Counted from the first letter of the stretch, positions 48,652 through 59,847 are shown. The stretch is DNA of 64,000 nt from Enoplolaimus lenunculus (GCA_030248215.1 JASANG010001107.1:186001-250000), one strand, 5' to 3'. A program made the numbers and translations. Notes: generated by a model from the letters alone, not told the origin.

Positions 48652-50350
48652 CAGGCAACGCTTTCGAAAAATGTTGTATAGTATAAACTTATTCCTAAAA
48701 TAAAGCCTAAGTATTATAGATGGGCACCGTATATGCGAATATGCGGATATGAAAAATATCCGGATATGTATCCGAAAAGAAATATGTATCTGGATACCCG
48801 GATATATTCGGATGTCCGCCGGATATCCAAAATGCTATTGTGTAAAATTTTTTCGAATAATTTGCATTGTTTCACCACTTAAGTATCTAGGCCTGACGAA
48901 AAATAATTCTGTATTCAAATCTCAGTCAGACTCAGAATACTGAACTAAATTCTTGACAATTTTTGTGAGTAGATTTGGCTTTTGCGCTGTATATTGTTTG
49001 TAAAATTCTGAGCTGTTTAGCGTTCGTCTTCTTCCAATCATAGTTACAGTCAGACAAGTTTTTATAATTCAGTACGGTCTTAAACAGTTTCATTCGTTTG
49101 ATGGAGAACGATCTTAGTAGGTTTTGCTTTAATAAAAAGTAATTATAAATTCGTAGTTAGGCGCGCTAAACCAATCATCCAACGAAAAAATGACGCAATT
49201 CAACTCATCGCTTCGCTTTTACACGGCAATACACGTGAAAGGATTATAGATTTCTGAACTGTTAAAAATACATTTTCGTTTCCGCAGTAGTCTATATAAG
49301 ATCACCAAAAGTGAAAATATATATTCGTCTTAAAAATTAAAATTGAATTGAAATCATCAGGGAAGGTTAAGGAGCCAAATCGGCATTATGTTTCGACATA
49401 ACGACAAGAGCGGATCATGAAGATTCGAACCAATATTACTTTACTTTTAGCGATTTAACAACCAAAAACCATATTGCTAAGTTTAAGCCTCCTAGCGTAA
49501 TAAACACAAGTCTGATACAAATCTCAATTCTAAGCCCAAGCGAAAAAATTAGTCTAAATTTTAAGCATATCTAGTGAAAAAGCCGAAACTAGTTGACGGA
49601 AGGGTGACATTCAATAGAATCTTTGTAGCAGTGGTTTAAATCAGACAGACACAAACCAAATCAACTCAATTTCAGGTGGCCAACGCAAGTACTTATTCAT
49701 TAGTCAGTAACAATCTTTTAATCCGGATACCCAGAACTATTGAGGCCAGGGTGTAAACGGATAGTAAAAACAACGGAGACGGATAGTGATCGAAATAATG
49801 CGCCATTTATAACCAAATGTATATGTTATCTTCCTTCACATCAAATCCTTGTATACAATATTTGCAATTTTCTGACACTTCAAAAATTTGACTTACTCTG
49901 TTATTAGTATACAATGCCTTATATCTAAGAAAAAAGTTTACATTTCAAACATTTCCTTCGGTGAACTTACACTTAGACCATTTTAAAGATCGTTGAAAGT
50001 TTCTCGCAGTGATTCCAGCTGAAATTTCCCATTGGTTACTTTGATTCTGAACGTAATGAAAATAAGAGTACCTAGTTTACGCATAAACTATAGAGGTATT
50101 TTGATAGCTTTACCAAAAGGACTTTGCGTGCAAATATTTCACCAAAATTTCCCTGTCGTCGAAAATTTGATTCTATCACCGTTTGTCGCATCTCTATAAA
50201 ACAGCGGGCACTGAATAGTTTTAAGCGTTCTCGATGACACACCTTCTACATTCCTATAAGTGGTCACCGGATATCCAGATATGAAAAAATATCCGATGCC
50301 CATCACTACTAAGCCTATTTCAGTCCCACTGAAAAACGTTCCGCACATAT
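48652..50350. mobile_element. family C foldback element split by a hAT-like element
   Basis: The left remnant begins near CAGGCAACGCTTTCG (48,652) and reaches AAGCCTAAGTAT. The right remnant (50,309-50,345) reads CTAAGCCTATTTCAGTCCC and then ACTGAAAAACGTTCCGC, which is the typical family C inner and outer end. The two halves flank the insertion at 48,715-50,308. Confidence 0.6.
48715..50308. mobile_element. 1.6-kb hAT-like non-autonomous element (TAGTGATGGGCA-type ends)
   Basis: The left end is TATAGATGGGCACCG. The right end, read inverted, is TAGTGATGGGCATCG; they match at 12 of 15 positions. Flanking 8-mers CTAAGTAT (48,707-48,714) and CTAAGCCT (50,309-50,316) agree at six of eight, as expected for a hAT target duplication. 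Subterminal GGATAT/ATATCC motifs are frequent at both ends. I see no transposase frame. It contains further insertions, including a GTGTAAACGG fragment near 49,746 and TTAGGC-like hexamers near 49,530. Confidence 0.65.
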
Positions 50351-52170
50351 TTTGTACCTGGTCCAAAGTGCATAAGGTTTGGCACAATGCCACTAAGTGC
50401 AAAGCCATCGTACGGTTTTACACACAAATATCGGTGATGTCAGCGAAAACGTATATTCATCATTTTATTTTGATAGTTTCGATGTCCTTTAGATTAAAAC
50501 GAATATTTCATACCATGCTAACAAGACAAAATTAAGCTAAAATCTGGCACGATCAGCCCAAAAATATGAGAAAGTTGCAAAAGTCGGTAGATAGCAAAGA
50601 TTAAGCCTTAGATTATCTTCGATTAACGCAAAAAAGTTATAACGATTTATTATATATAAATGCAAGACCACAAACAAACATATCAGGATTCAACCGGATA
50701 TAAAAACATACCGGAGCACAATATTTAACCCTTTGACGCCCATTGACGCAAATTTGCACCATAAGTATTTGCCGCGTATAACAAATGAACTAATGCGCAA
50801 TTGCGAACGATTTCCTATTGATGCATTTTTGGGATACTTATGCATATTATGTTATACGTACAGTGTAAAAGACATAACTAGTGTGTAATAACAGGACAGA
50901 ATTTTACGGGTTTTGATGCGAATGTACGGTCCCTCAAAAAATCGGCCCCCATAAGTGGCCTGGGTGGTTCTGAAGCTACTACTAACTGCGTTTAGCCTCA
51001 GTTAAACGATCTTGGCGATGCCTAATATGCACACTATGAAATTGAGCGAAATCAACAGTTGCCTTAGTTTTTTTACGCTTGTTTTGTTAGGTTTTGAGTC
51101 TTTGCGCTTATGACCATGTAACTGAGATACTAACGTTCTTTAACGCATGATTGTGTTAAAATTAGTAGCGACATCGATATCGGCATATGTAGGTTTTGGC
51201 ATCGGCAAAATTGGAAAATAAGAATCGGTATCGACATTGGCAAAACTATGGAGTCGGCACATCATTATTTTCTAGTTTACTTTCAGACATTGTATAATAA
51301 CAGCCCACATATCTCCGAGTAAAATGTCTAATACTTAACACGTTCCCTACTCAGAAATAAGTAATTATCTCGAAACCATTAATGCCGCGAACATTAATTA
51401 TATATTTGAAGCGGCTTGTGTTTTTGCAAAACATTCCTTATTTGTAATCACACACCTCAGGTATAAAATGCACGACACAAGTATTAAAACACCACCATTA
51501 ACAGCTTAGCGACGTAGGCCCCAAACCAAAATCCTGGCTATGCCCATGTATGTACGCGTTTGTTTTGAGTTTTCTAGTACATTTTTTCTTGAACTTAAAC
51601 TAGCTAGATCGTCTTTTGCTCCAATTAGGAGCGGTAAGACTGGTTTGTTTTGTTTTGTAATCTAAATTAAGCTTTCTCTGTGCTTTAGAATATTCTCCAA
51701 TGGAGGTCTCTTTTCAACGGGGGTCATTTTTTATATGCGACGCTGTGTAAAATGACCGGGGGTTTCTGATTAATGGGGTCAAATTTTCACACGACAGTAC
51801 TATAAAAATCGGACCACCATAATAATGTGGGGAATCATTTTTGGGGGGGGGGGGCCATTTTTAGAGGGGGGGCATTTTTTCATGTGTTACCTTCCCTTTA
51901 CTTCGTAATAACATCTGCAAGCAAAGAGGCTATAGAACGTATGGGTCAATGTTAATTATAAAGGAGGGCCCTGAACCCCTAAACAAGTTCACACTTCAAT
52001 TCATGACGATTGGAGATCGGGGACTTAGGCACTGGGAGGCTTATACTTAGGCTTATGTTTCATCTTGCGCTTACGCTTATGCTTATTCTCAGGCTATGGC
52101 TGAAACTCACATTTAACTGATAGGCCATAACAGCTAAACACGAGTCACACCCTTGCCACAAAAGATGAAT
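50351..52170. other. intergenic sequence with degenerate repeats, no gene seen
   Basis: TTAACCCTTTGACGCCC at 50,725 resembles a piggyBac-type end, but no opposite end was found. At 51,700-51,890 several G-run plus CATTTTT motifs occur, including at least ten consecutive G at about 51,844. TTAGGC-like hexamers at 52,020-52,105 mark another decayed foldback element. These lie downstream of the minus-strand gene that ends at 52,171. Confidence 0.5.
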
Positions 52171-52644
52171 TTACTCAAACATCACATCGCCATAAGCTGT
52201 GGTTTTTCGACCGCCACTAAACTGTTTATTTTCATTTAGACCAGGGCGTTGAGCGACATCCGCTGGCGTAACATCCCCAGTGCCAACTTGAAACTGTCTC
52301 ATCTCAGGTTTAGTATTCGTACTTGCTTGAAAATCATCGCTTACTGCGTGTTTCAATTGTTGTTGATCTTTTATTAAACTTGCATGCTGCTGTTTATAGT
52401 ATTCAAGACCGTTTTTGCGTCGTAACTCATCGTACGTGGTAGCTATTTTTCTAGGGGGTACATTTTCTACTAAACCTCTGTCAGAAGTGTCGAGAACGAG
52501 GGCAGAAGGTTCATCGCTATACTGAATTTGTCCAGGAAACCGTTCTGACGCATCAATCATTGGTTGCATAGTTTCAGACGATGGTGTAGACTGTACGTCA
52601 CCCTGCGCGCCAGCCATGGGATAATAAGCAGGAGGCACTGTCAC
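52171..52644 (-). CDS. OCIAD1: OCIAD1-like gene, coding exon 4
   Basis: The acceptor TTTTAG lies just before 52,644. It encodes VTVPPAYYPMAG to VMFE and the stop TAA. It carries the disordered linker and the conserved C-terminal YDELRRKN and KTTAYGDVMFE motifs. The frame begins with GTG because the exon is entered by splicing in phase 0; it is not a translation start. Confidence 0.93.
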   Translation of the reverse strand: MTVPPAYYPMAGAQGDVQSTPSSETMQPMIDASERFPGQIQYSDEPSALVLDTSDRGLVENVPPRKIATTYDELRRKNGLEYYKQQHASLIKDQQQLKHAVSDDFQASTNTKPEMRQFQVGTGDVTPADVAQRPGLNENKQFSGGRKTTAYGDVMFE

Positions 52645-54312
52645 CTAAAACCACAAGCTAAATGGCCGGTTAAAAATCACGGAACATTTTCCATCGGTAC
52701 CCAAGAGAAAGAAAACATTCATTTGTTGAATCATAAGAGTAAACTGATAATCTTAATAAGGATTTTGAAGATTACATACCAACGCGATTTATTTGAACTA
52801 AACTTACCCGACCAGATTTTCTTTCTTCTGCTTTTCGCTTCAGTGTTCCATCAGGGTGATCCCACAGTCGTTTGAAACAGATAGACGCATATGACCCTTT
52901 GCCGATAAGATAACCAGTCAGCAGCGCGAGTAAATGTTTTGGCAATGCACTTGAACGTGAAATATAACCGTGTCGTATTGCAGCACCGGTAAGCATTGAT
53001 GCACCGATACTCAATGGAAGTGCTCCATACCTGAAAGAAACAATATACAGCAACACAAATTACGCAACCAATTGAGTTAAAGTAAAATGTGTCATCTTTC
53101 ACAAATTTCCTATTTCTTAAAACGATCTATTCAGCAAGCAAACAAATTCATCACATTGTTAAAATTATATGTACGACCTGCGACCAAGCGACATCAGTAA
53201 CTAACGATTAACGAATAGCATCGTCTTTAGAAGACTTTCAATACGTTGACGGGTGGCTTTCATCACGTAGCCCATGAGGTAGTTGGAATAAACATCTTAG
53301 TCGAGCACGGTTCTATCTGCTAGGTTTACCGTTAAACATTGATGAAGGGGGACTAAAACGATTCTAGGCTCGTCAACAACTTCAAGCAGTGTTTTAATGG
53401 TCGACAGATGTACAGTTTTTCTGCTTTAAATAAAAAAAAGTTTCGCGCTTTGCCCGGGGCTCCCCCAAACTCCAGGTTGGGTGCCCCCAAACTCGCGAGC
53501 GAATCGAGCGAGAAGCCAGACGTACGTTAAAACATCGGCGGTTTTTGTTTCAGCCGGTTAAGGTGAGGGTGAGGGCCCCCTTAGAGGTGCGCCTTCCAAA
53601 TGAGGCTACAGCGGTACGTATATGTAACAAAAGGCCAAATGTTACATTGGTGCGTATACCAGAAATTTCGGTCTAACGCACTTCTCGGTAACATTAATTT
53701 AACTTACAAAAAACTTTCACGCCGACACTGCCACAAAACTTGCATTTCGTTTGAAGTTAGATGAACCATAACATTTTTCGCGTCAATTGGTATTGAAGGC
53801 GTGGGTTCGTTGTCTGAAATTAGCCAACATCATGAAAATTACACAAGTGTGTCTCCTCACGACGTACCACCGTGAAGCAGCTAACTCACAACGTTAATGA
53901 CATGCTTAGCAAATACAAAATGTCAATAGTACAAGCTGCTGCTCATATATAGAATGCCGGAGGTAATCCACAGGCAAAGTTAAAACAAAGCTCCAACCGT
54001 ATCAAGTATTACTTTGACAGTATTCATACCAATCAGAAAAAACTTCAAAAGGAAAGTTGGTTACATGAATGGATAACTTATTTTTCTCACGATTGAGGTT
54101 TTATTAATGAAAACCTTACATCTTTATAACAATATATAAATTGAAAAAATGAGCAATAAAGAAGTCATTAATAAATCGAAATTCAAGTACCAGCGCAATG
54201 TAACTGAGGTAATTAATATATGCAGAACATAGTGTACAAAGGTACTTACGGGCTGGAGTAATTTTATTAGCAATTTACCTCGCTTCTCCGGATGCGACAA
54301 ATATTCGGTCAT
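52171..54312 (-). CDS. OCIAD1: OCIA domain-containing protein 1-like, four-exon gene
   Basis: The coding exons on the minus strand are 54312-54279, 53813-53708, 53030-52808 and 52644-52171, giving 278 residues. The junctions are GT-AG with phases 1, 2 and 0. The OCIA domain (residues 30-115) is recognisable: LTSNEMQVLWQCRRESFLY, then PLSIGASMLTGAAIRHGYI and LLALLTGYLIGKGSYASIC. This follows the family pattern of a Cys-x3-Glu-Ser-Phe motif, two hydrophobic helices and GYxxGKxSY before Cys. The C-terminus has the conserved YDELRRKN (192-199) and ends YGDVMFE, like YGDTWDE in vertebrate OCIAD1. Vertebrate OCIAD1 is about 245 residues; the extra length here is in the disordered linker. The family acts at mitochondrial and endosomal membranes, in respiratory-complex assembly and in JAK/STAT signalling (Drosophila Asrij). 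Confidence 0.93.
52808..53030 (-). CDS. OCIAD1: OCIAD1-like gene, coding exon 3 (core of OCIA domain)
   Basis: The exon lies between TTCTTTCAG and GTAAGTT. It encodes the two hydrophobic segments and the Gly-Lys-x-Ser-Tyr motif, ending KRKAEERKSGR. The first base completes a Leu codon started in exon 2. Confidence 0.94.
53445..53625. other. GC-rich island inside OCIAD1-like intron 2
   Basis: This is a sharply GC-rich block in an AT-rich intron. GCCCCCAAACTC-type motifs occur twice (TCCCCCAAACTCC and GCCCCCAAACTCG), followed by GTGAGGGTGAGGGCCCCC. No coding frame continues the gene. It may be a decayed mobile element or a regulatory island. Confidence 0.4.
53708..53813 (-). CDS. OCIAD1: OCIAD1-like gene, coding exon 2
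   Basis: The exon lies between CTAATTTCAG and GTAAGTT. It encodes NEPTPSIPIDAKNVMVHL, then TSNEMQVLWQCRRESF. This supplies the N-terminal part of the OCIA domain, including the Cys-x2-Glu-Ser-Phe signature. It was found by extending the family motif upstream and confirmed by phase matching on both sides. Confidence 0.9.
54279..54312 (-). CDS. OCIAD1: OCIAD1-like gene, first coding exon (34 bases)
   Basis: ATG at 54,312 is followed by TEYLSHPEKR and donor GTAAAT in phase 1, which joins exon 2 as Asp. The upstream context AAGCAAG before ATG is acceptable. A read-through open frame continues into the intron and should be ignored. Confidence 0.78.
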
Positions 54313-54757
54313 CTTGCTTAAAGCGATAACCGCTTTACGAACGCAATATTTAGTAGCGTATTACTGTACCAAACATACGTATGTGCTTTAATAAAACTAT
54401 TGATCAATGTAACTAATTTCACTATACGCGGAAGTTAAAGCAGCAACAAAAACGAAACTAGTGATAGTCCTCGAAAACGCTTGTCACAACCACAAAGAAT
54501 TTGGCTCTTGTACGCTTCCCCCACATTTTCTCTTATGACAAAGGCCTATATCCGCATAAGAATAAACCACTGCCTAAGCTCAAGGCTACACTTTAAATTT
54601 ATTTTCAAGCTAGAGTTGAAACTATCAATCCTGTTATTAGATTTGTTGCCAAACACAAATCTAGAAGTTTGTGGCCAGCTAGCTAATAGATGCCACTGTT
54701 TTGACATATAACAATATTGTTAATAGTGTGCACATTATGCTTGTTATGTGTTGTTAA

Positions 54758-55140
54758 CATGGTGTAACGGATAGTAAATAATAACGGAAACAGCTAGTGA
54801 TGAAAATGACGGAAACGGGAAACGGATATTGAAGTATAAAAGTTTCAAAAATGTTTTATTTTTATGCTATGCCAACACAATTGAGGCATGCATATATTCA
54901 CCGGGTTTTCAAAAATTCGAAAGAAAAAATGGCGGATGCATCGAAATTTTTAAGCTTTTGGATGAATTTCGTAATTTTTATTTCATTGCAAACAAATGTA
55001 GCAAATCCGCAATGAAAAACGGCGAGATATGTTTCTCATTTATAACTTATTTTCAACATAAAAATAATAGAATTTCCGTTATTTCTACAGCGGAAACGGA
55101 CACCGATTTTTACCGAAAACGGATGTCCGGTTACACTCTG
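54758..55140. mobile_element. 383-bp hAT-like element (GTGTAAC ends) with 8-bp target duplication
   Basis: The left end is CATGGTGTAACGG and the right end, read inverted, is CAGAGTGTAACCGG. Flanking 8-mers GTTGTTAA (54,750-54,757) and GCTGTTAA (55,141-55,148) agree at seven of eight. The subterminal regions are rich in CGGAAACGG/CCGTTTCCG-type motifs. Related fragments occur at 7,653, 34,977 and 49,746. An open frame of 129 codons inside has no recognisable domain. Confidence 0.82.
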
Positions 55141-55144
55141 GCTG

Positions 55145-55438
55145 TTAACCCTTTCTCACATGAATATTTTCTATTTCCCCTGAGACCTAGTTTTATGCTA
55201 GGATTCGCACTCCAGTGACTGGAGTGGAAGGCGTATACCATTACCACTCTGCTATAGGAGCTTGACGCTCGAGCCCGAGGGGGCTCTCACGTCTTGTGGT
55301 GATTTAGTACTATGTATACGTGTTGCAATTATTAAACATCGTGCGATATATACTATTTAACGTATGCACTGCACTGAGTTGCCTAGGCCAACTCAATGTG
55401 AGAAGGGGTTATAGATAGTAAACTGAAAATTTTTCGCT
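55145..55438 (-). repeat. repeat D copy 2: TTAA-flanked inverted ends with tRNA-like boxes
   Basis: It is about 90% identical to 5212-5504. It begins TTAACCCTTTCTCACATGAA and carries the inverted ATGTGAGAAGGGG followed by TTAT. The tRNA-like B box is altered here (GGATTCGCACTC on the plus strand) and the A box has a substitution (CTCTGCTA). This copy is therefore less promoter-like than copy 1. Its TTAA is also the last four bases of the 8-bp duplication of the adjacent hAT-like element. Confidence 0.72.
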
Positions 55439-57672
55439 TAAATATTAATGTGATTCTCGTAATATAATTTTGGCATAAGATTTAGCACCCATTAATATCT
55501 TCGCATTTGTTGAAGCACGAGTACCATGTTTTCTAATTTTTGGGAGATAGTCTGCATACGGGAAGGGGTAACGGTTCACACCAAATTTCTACAAGTAGAC
55601 TATTTGAGTTACCAAGGTTTCAGATGCGGCAAGGTAGATGCCGTCTGCAACCGAAAGTGAAAAGATAAACGCCGACGGTCCACTAATACGCCGGACCCGG
55701 AGAAAATTTTTTTGATGGTCCTTTTTTGAAACATTTCGACTGTTTGCTTGCAATGTATGTACAGCAGGGTACAACCGGAGGTATGCCTCCGTCTCCGACA
55801 GAAATTCGACATGCGGCTCTGGAAAATTAAAATTTTACACATTTCTACAGAATTTATTTGCTTGGTGCGTTTCATTTTAAGTTTTGGTATTTTAGATAAA
55901 AACATAAACATAAAACCACAAGATTTAACAACACCATACAGGTATTTGCTAAAATCATCAACTTAAACATCGTGTTAAATACCTAATTTCGCCTCATCTT
56001 TGGCCCCTGCAAATTTTGTTGACTATCGGCTCCAGCAAATTTTGTTGACCTCCGGCTACGGCGTGTTTCACATCCAGTTGCACCCTAATGGACAGCATCA
56101 CCGCTGCGCATTTTAAACATTACAAGAAATTCGACTACCGAAGTTAGGGCCCATGTTACGATAAAGGCTGTCTCATTGTTTTTGGACAGTAATATAACGG
56201 GTGTGCAAATATATGCACTCCTGTTTACATAGGCACAGCCAAATATATAAAATAGTATATAATATATACAAAATTGTATATAATATATAAAAATATATAT
56301 ACTATATAATAAGAATGTGGTGTAGTAATGGCAGTTTTTACGTTTCGCGAAGGTTGCGCGATTGCAGCGCCCCTGACCCCGGTTTCAAGGGACGCTGAGG
56401 CTGAGAAAGATTAGTGTTCTAATAATGAAATGCTTAGTGTGCGGGGAGCGAGAGCGCTACATCCTGCTTAGGGTCCCCTGAACTTGCGCGGGTCAGGGGG
56501 ACGACAGCCCACCTCAGAATATAATTAAAGAAAATTTTTCATGTAATTTTCCTTGTTGTGGCCCCAGCTGTCCCAATGTCTTAACTATCCAAATTATATT
56601 TGTTGTGCGCACTACTGGCATTATTGCTGTAATGCCTCGCCCATTTCATCGTGTGCCTCGTGTGTGCATTTTGGCGATGCCTATTTCCCACTTGGGTTTG
56701 GGAAAACGCTACAAACGTGAAAATTGATGAAAATTGTTTCAATTTCTCTTTTGAACAACTTCTATGTTTTCATTTTCCCATTTGTAGCGTTTTCACAAAC
56801 TCAAGTGGGAAATATGCGTCAACAAAACCCACATACAGGGCACAGAATAAAATAGACTACGCATAAAGCGAAAAAATGGGACGGCATTTAGGGTAACATT
56901 GGACGAGTAGAACCTCGGACAAACTAAGTCGGAGATTTTCAGCCGGAAGCGGACCTGAAGATGCACCATAATCCATAGCCGTTCGCTCTAATTTGCAACA
57001 ATTTCTATACGACAATATAAACACAAAACACATTTACTACGCAATTATGCAAAAAATGTATATAGTCCAATATAATACAAGCCTATAAACGGTAAAAGTG
57101 TCGCAGCGGAAAGAGTCGACAAAACTTGCCGGAGCTTGTACACTTGGAGGTGAGACGAGGTAGTTAAAATGATGTAAATTTGTAAATTTTAGCAAACATC
57201 TGTAATGTGTTGTTAAATCGTTTGATTTTACGCTATTTTTTTACGAAATCCTGGCAATTATTTGCTCAACATTGCGCCAAAATTTAAAGGAAAAACGCGC
57301 CAAACAGGCAAAAATGTTGTAAAACTATGAAAAATTTCACTGCCGACATTGCCGAAACCTTTGTAAAAAATTCTACCGGAGCCGGAGGTCGATTTTCTTC
57401 CGGATTCGGAGGCAGACCTCCGGTTGTAAGCGCATCTATCAAAAAACTATGAAACATTTTGGTACTGTTTCAAAACCGTCCGCAAAAATACCGGAAACAA
57501 ACACCAAATAAAACCCGCGTAGTTAATACCTTTCAATCAATGCTAGACAGAATTTTGTCAAATCCACAATTTATAAATGTTTTGAAAGCTCTGTTGGTAC
57601 ATTAGTGAACCAATTATGCAAATTATGAGCCAAGCGATGAGAAAGTCAAAGTATTCTTGATACAGGCTTGCA
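55439..57672. other. intergenic sequence with decayed repeats, no gene seen
   Basis: The stretch has frequent CCGGAG/CTCCGG motifs (about 55,560-57,440), an AT-rich simple tract (about 56,236-56,310) and one definable inverted-repeat element (56,367-56,503). No supported exon. Confidence 0.5.
56367..56503. mobile_element. inverted-repeat miniature element (GCCCCTGACCC ends)
   Basis: The left end GCGCCCCTGACCCCGG and the right end GCGCGGGTCAGGGGGAC are inverted. The symmetry continues inward (TTTCAAGGGACGCT against AGGGTCCCCTGAAC). The element is about 137 bp and GC-richer than its surroundings. No target duplication is evident and the family is unknown. Confidence 0.55.
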
Positions 57673-57983
57673 TACTGTAGTGACCCGAATAAGAGGGGGG
57701 ACTGTTGTCTTATGACAATAGCTTGAGCGATAATACAAGGCTATACTTAGGAATGTACTTTCAAAATTTAAGTACAATTTAAAGTTTCGAACTCAAATTA
57801 TTTGGTCCTGGATTCATTTATGCGCTACAATTAGGGTTAATTGACATTTATGGACTCGATATTAGGTTTAGGGACTCTATCCGCTTACGGACTCTTATTA
57901 TGGATACGGACTCCAATTGATTCGGACTCAAAATGGGACTCCCCCCTCTTATTAACCCTCCCCCTTATTCGGGTCAATACAGT
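57673..57983 (-). mobile_element. TIR element family A copy, internally deleted, first of a tandem pair
   Basis: It runs from TACTGTAGTGACCCGAATAA to TTATTCGGGTCAATACAGTA. The GGTACC-containing third is missing, so it is 311 bp. The final TA is shared with the next copy. Confidence 0.85.
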
Positions 57984-58147
57984 ACTGTATAATTCAACGG
58001 AAAATTGCAGTGCCGGATATATCAGTAACGAACGGCGGCGGAGCGTGGTTTAAACAAAAATAACAGTCCGTAACCGAATAACAAGGGGGTACCCTCCGGA
58101 GAGGCCAAATAAATATCAGCACTCCTCTTATTCGGGTCACTACAGTA
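57982..58147 (+). mobile_element. TIR element family A copy, 5'-truncated, second of a tandem pair
   Basis: It begins TACTGTATAATTCAACGG. The sequence jumps from the terminal CTGTA directly to the internal TTCAACGG block. It then follows the normal right half and ends TTCGGGTCACTACAGTA. Together with the previous copy it forms a head-to-head style dimer around a shared TA. Confidence 0.8.
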
Positions 58148-59747
58148 CAAAAATAGTAATTACGTAAAACAGCGAAACAATGGCAATCACTGAACGAAGC
58201 AAATGTATTTTCTAGCTTCACTAGACATTAGAACGCCGCTGTGAACTTTTTGACCTACAATCGTTCCAAATAACGACAACCGCTTTTGTATTAAGGCAAA
58301 AATGCGAATTATATATTAGGTTCAGCAAGTATAAGTAAGCTACGCGTGGCATGAACAACATATTGCGATGTCAGCAACAAAACTTTGTTTAGGTTCACTA
58401 AGCTTAATTTTAGCCTTGCGCTAAGCCTGAGTGTTGTTGCTAAACGTTTAACTAAGTAGTTTTTGAAAATCGTCAGACAGTATAACATGTCAAATTCGGT
58501 AAGCCTATACACAAACAATACATACATACAGGCACACAAAAGAACTGCTCAACAAACAACACAATACATTATGCCATATATATATACAAAAACAATAAAA
58601 TTCTTATTTAATAAATTAGTTCGCTTTTGATATTTTCTGATTTGTAGCTTAATATTTGCATCTGTTTTTGACATCAGAAATGTAACGTTTTGCACTGCGT
58701 CGCTCTATTTGAAAGTGCACTTTCTAAATGGTTTTTAATATAGAAACGCAACATATAAATCGTGTATTCTGATTAGAAAAGAAGCAGTCAGTTTGATTTC
58801 GAAGTTGAACAAAGTGGCTCCAGCATTTTGTGTTAATCTACGGGTTTTTCATTTTGAATTTTGCGCGCTGCATTTGCGGCGGCCATATCCGTTTTTTGCA
58901 TTCCGTGCAAACCGCGGCAATTAAGGTGACACAACGCAATACAGTTTGCCTTAACGCACGGCGATTTGCGTTTACTTGCCCTGAGAACAAAAACGTTGAG
59001 GCGATCCGCCTGCTTAACAGGCGACTGCTTAGCTTCAGCACAATCATGCTACATTACAGCAACACATTACGCAGCCGCAGACTATCTGGAAACCAAGAAT
59101 TCTCGCATAATGCACAAAAACAAATCTTCACCCATCCTCTCGACTGGAAAGTATCACTTACTTTATTACTAACTATGTAGTTATATCCGCTAGACTAACT
59201 ACAGTTGAGAACACATCTCTTTCGTTTGTTTTCAGACAAGAGAACAATGCTACAAGCACTACACACTAAAACAATGCAAAAAACATGATCAAGATAATAG
59301 GCTCGTCACACCTGAAACAAAACAGGAGTCGGCGACGGAATGCGACAATAAGCGTTTGAAGGCCAAAGATTACAATGTATATACTCATAAAATACTGAAG
59401 CGGCTAGTATGTTACGACCAATGCAGAATACTGTTTTAGAAAACACAAGCCGGTATTCTTAAATGGCAGCAGCACCTCTATTAAAGGGTAGTAATATGAT
59501 AGGTCTATACATATTTGAATATAAGTCCTCTTGAATAAAGAAAACAATCGTTTTGCATTAGCATTCCAACCGAATTTGAAAACACTGAAAGTTGTTACAT
59601 ATGTGTACACTGATCGCAACATAAACCGCTAAATACAAGAAATTATAAATAAATAATAGAAAAATACTATTTTCTGTCGCTGAGATCCTGATTGTGGCAC
59701 CCAGCTTAGCAATTAGCAGTAAAATTATAAGATTGAAACGTTTGATA
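58148..59747. other. intergenic sequence between family A dimer and basigin-like gene
   Basis: No supported gene. Short TTAGGC-like hexamers at 58,378-58,445 mark a possible decayed foldback element. Overlapping open frames on both strands at 58,830-59,180 have no recognisable domain. On the minus strand AATAAA near 59,161-59,166 could serve as a distant polyadenylation signal for the basigin-like gene, but this is weak. Confidence 0.45.
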
Positions 59748-59847
59748 TTACACCTTCCTTTGTGTGACAGTATCCACAGTCGAACCAGGAGCACGGGTGT
59801 CTTCTTTGGCGGTTCCAGCTTTCGATTTTTTCGTTAGAAATCGTCTC
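59748..59847 (-). CDS. BSG: basigin-like gene, last coding exon (cytoplasmic tail)
   Basis: Acceptor CTTTTGCAG, phase 2. It encodes RRFLTKKSKAGTAKEDTRAP then GSTVDTVTQRKV and the stop. The tail is basic and Thr-rich. Confidence 0.88.

Noticed and set aside
50725-50760. piggyBac transposon suggested by TTAACCCTTTGACGCCC
   Set aside because: Only one end is visible, with no inverted partner or transposase frame. Too little to call an element.
54124-54278. Continuation of the first OCIAD1-like exon into a 62-codon frame
   Set aside because: The sequence after residue 11 is intron. Splicing at GTAAAT restores the family sequence in the correct phase.
58830-59180. Overlapping open frames of 68-116 codons on both strands
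   Set aside because: No domain, no splice partners and no composition bias. Two strands being open together suggests chance.
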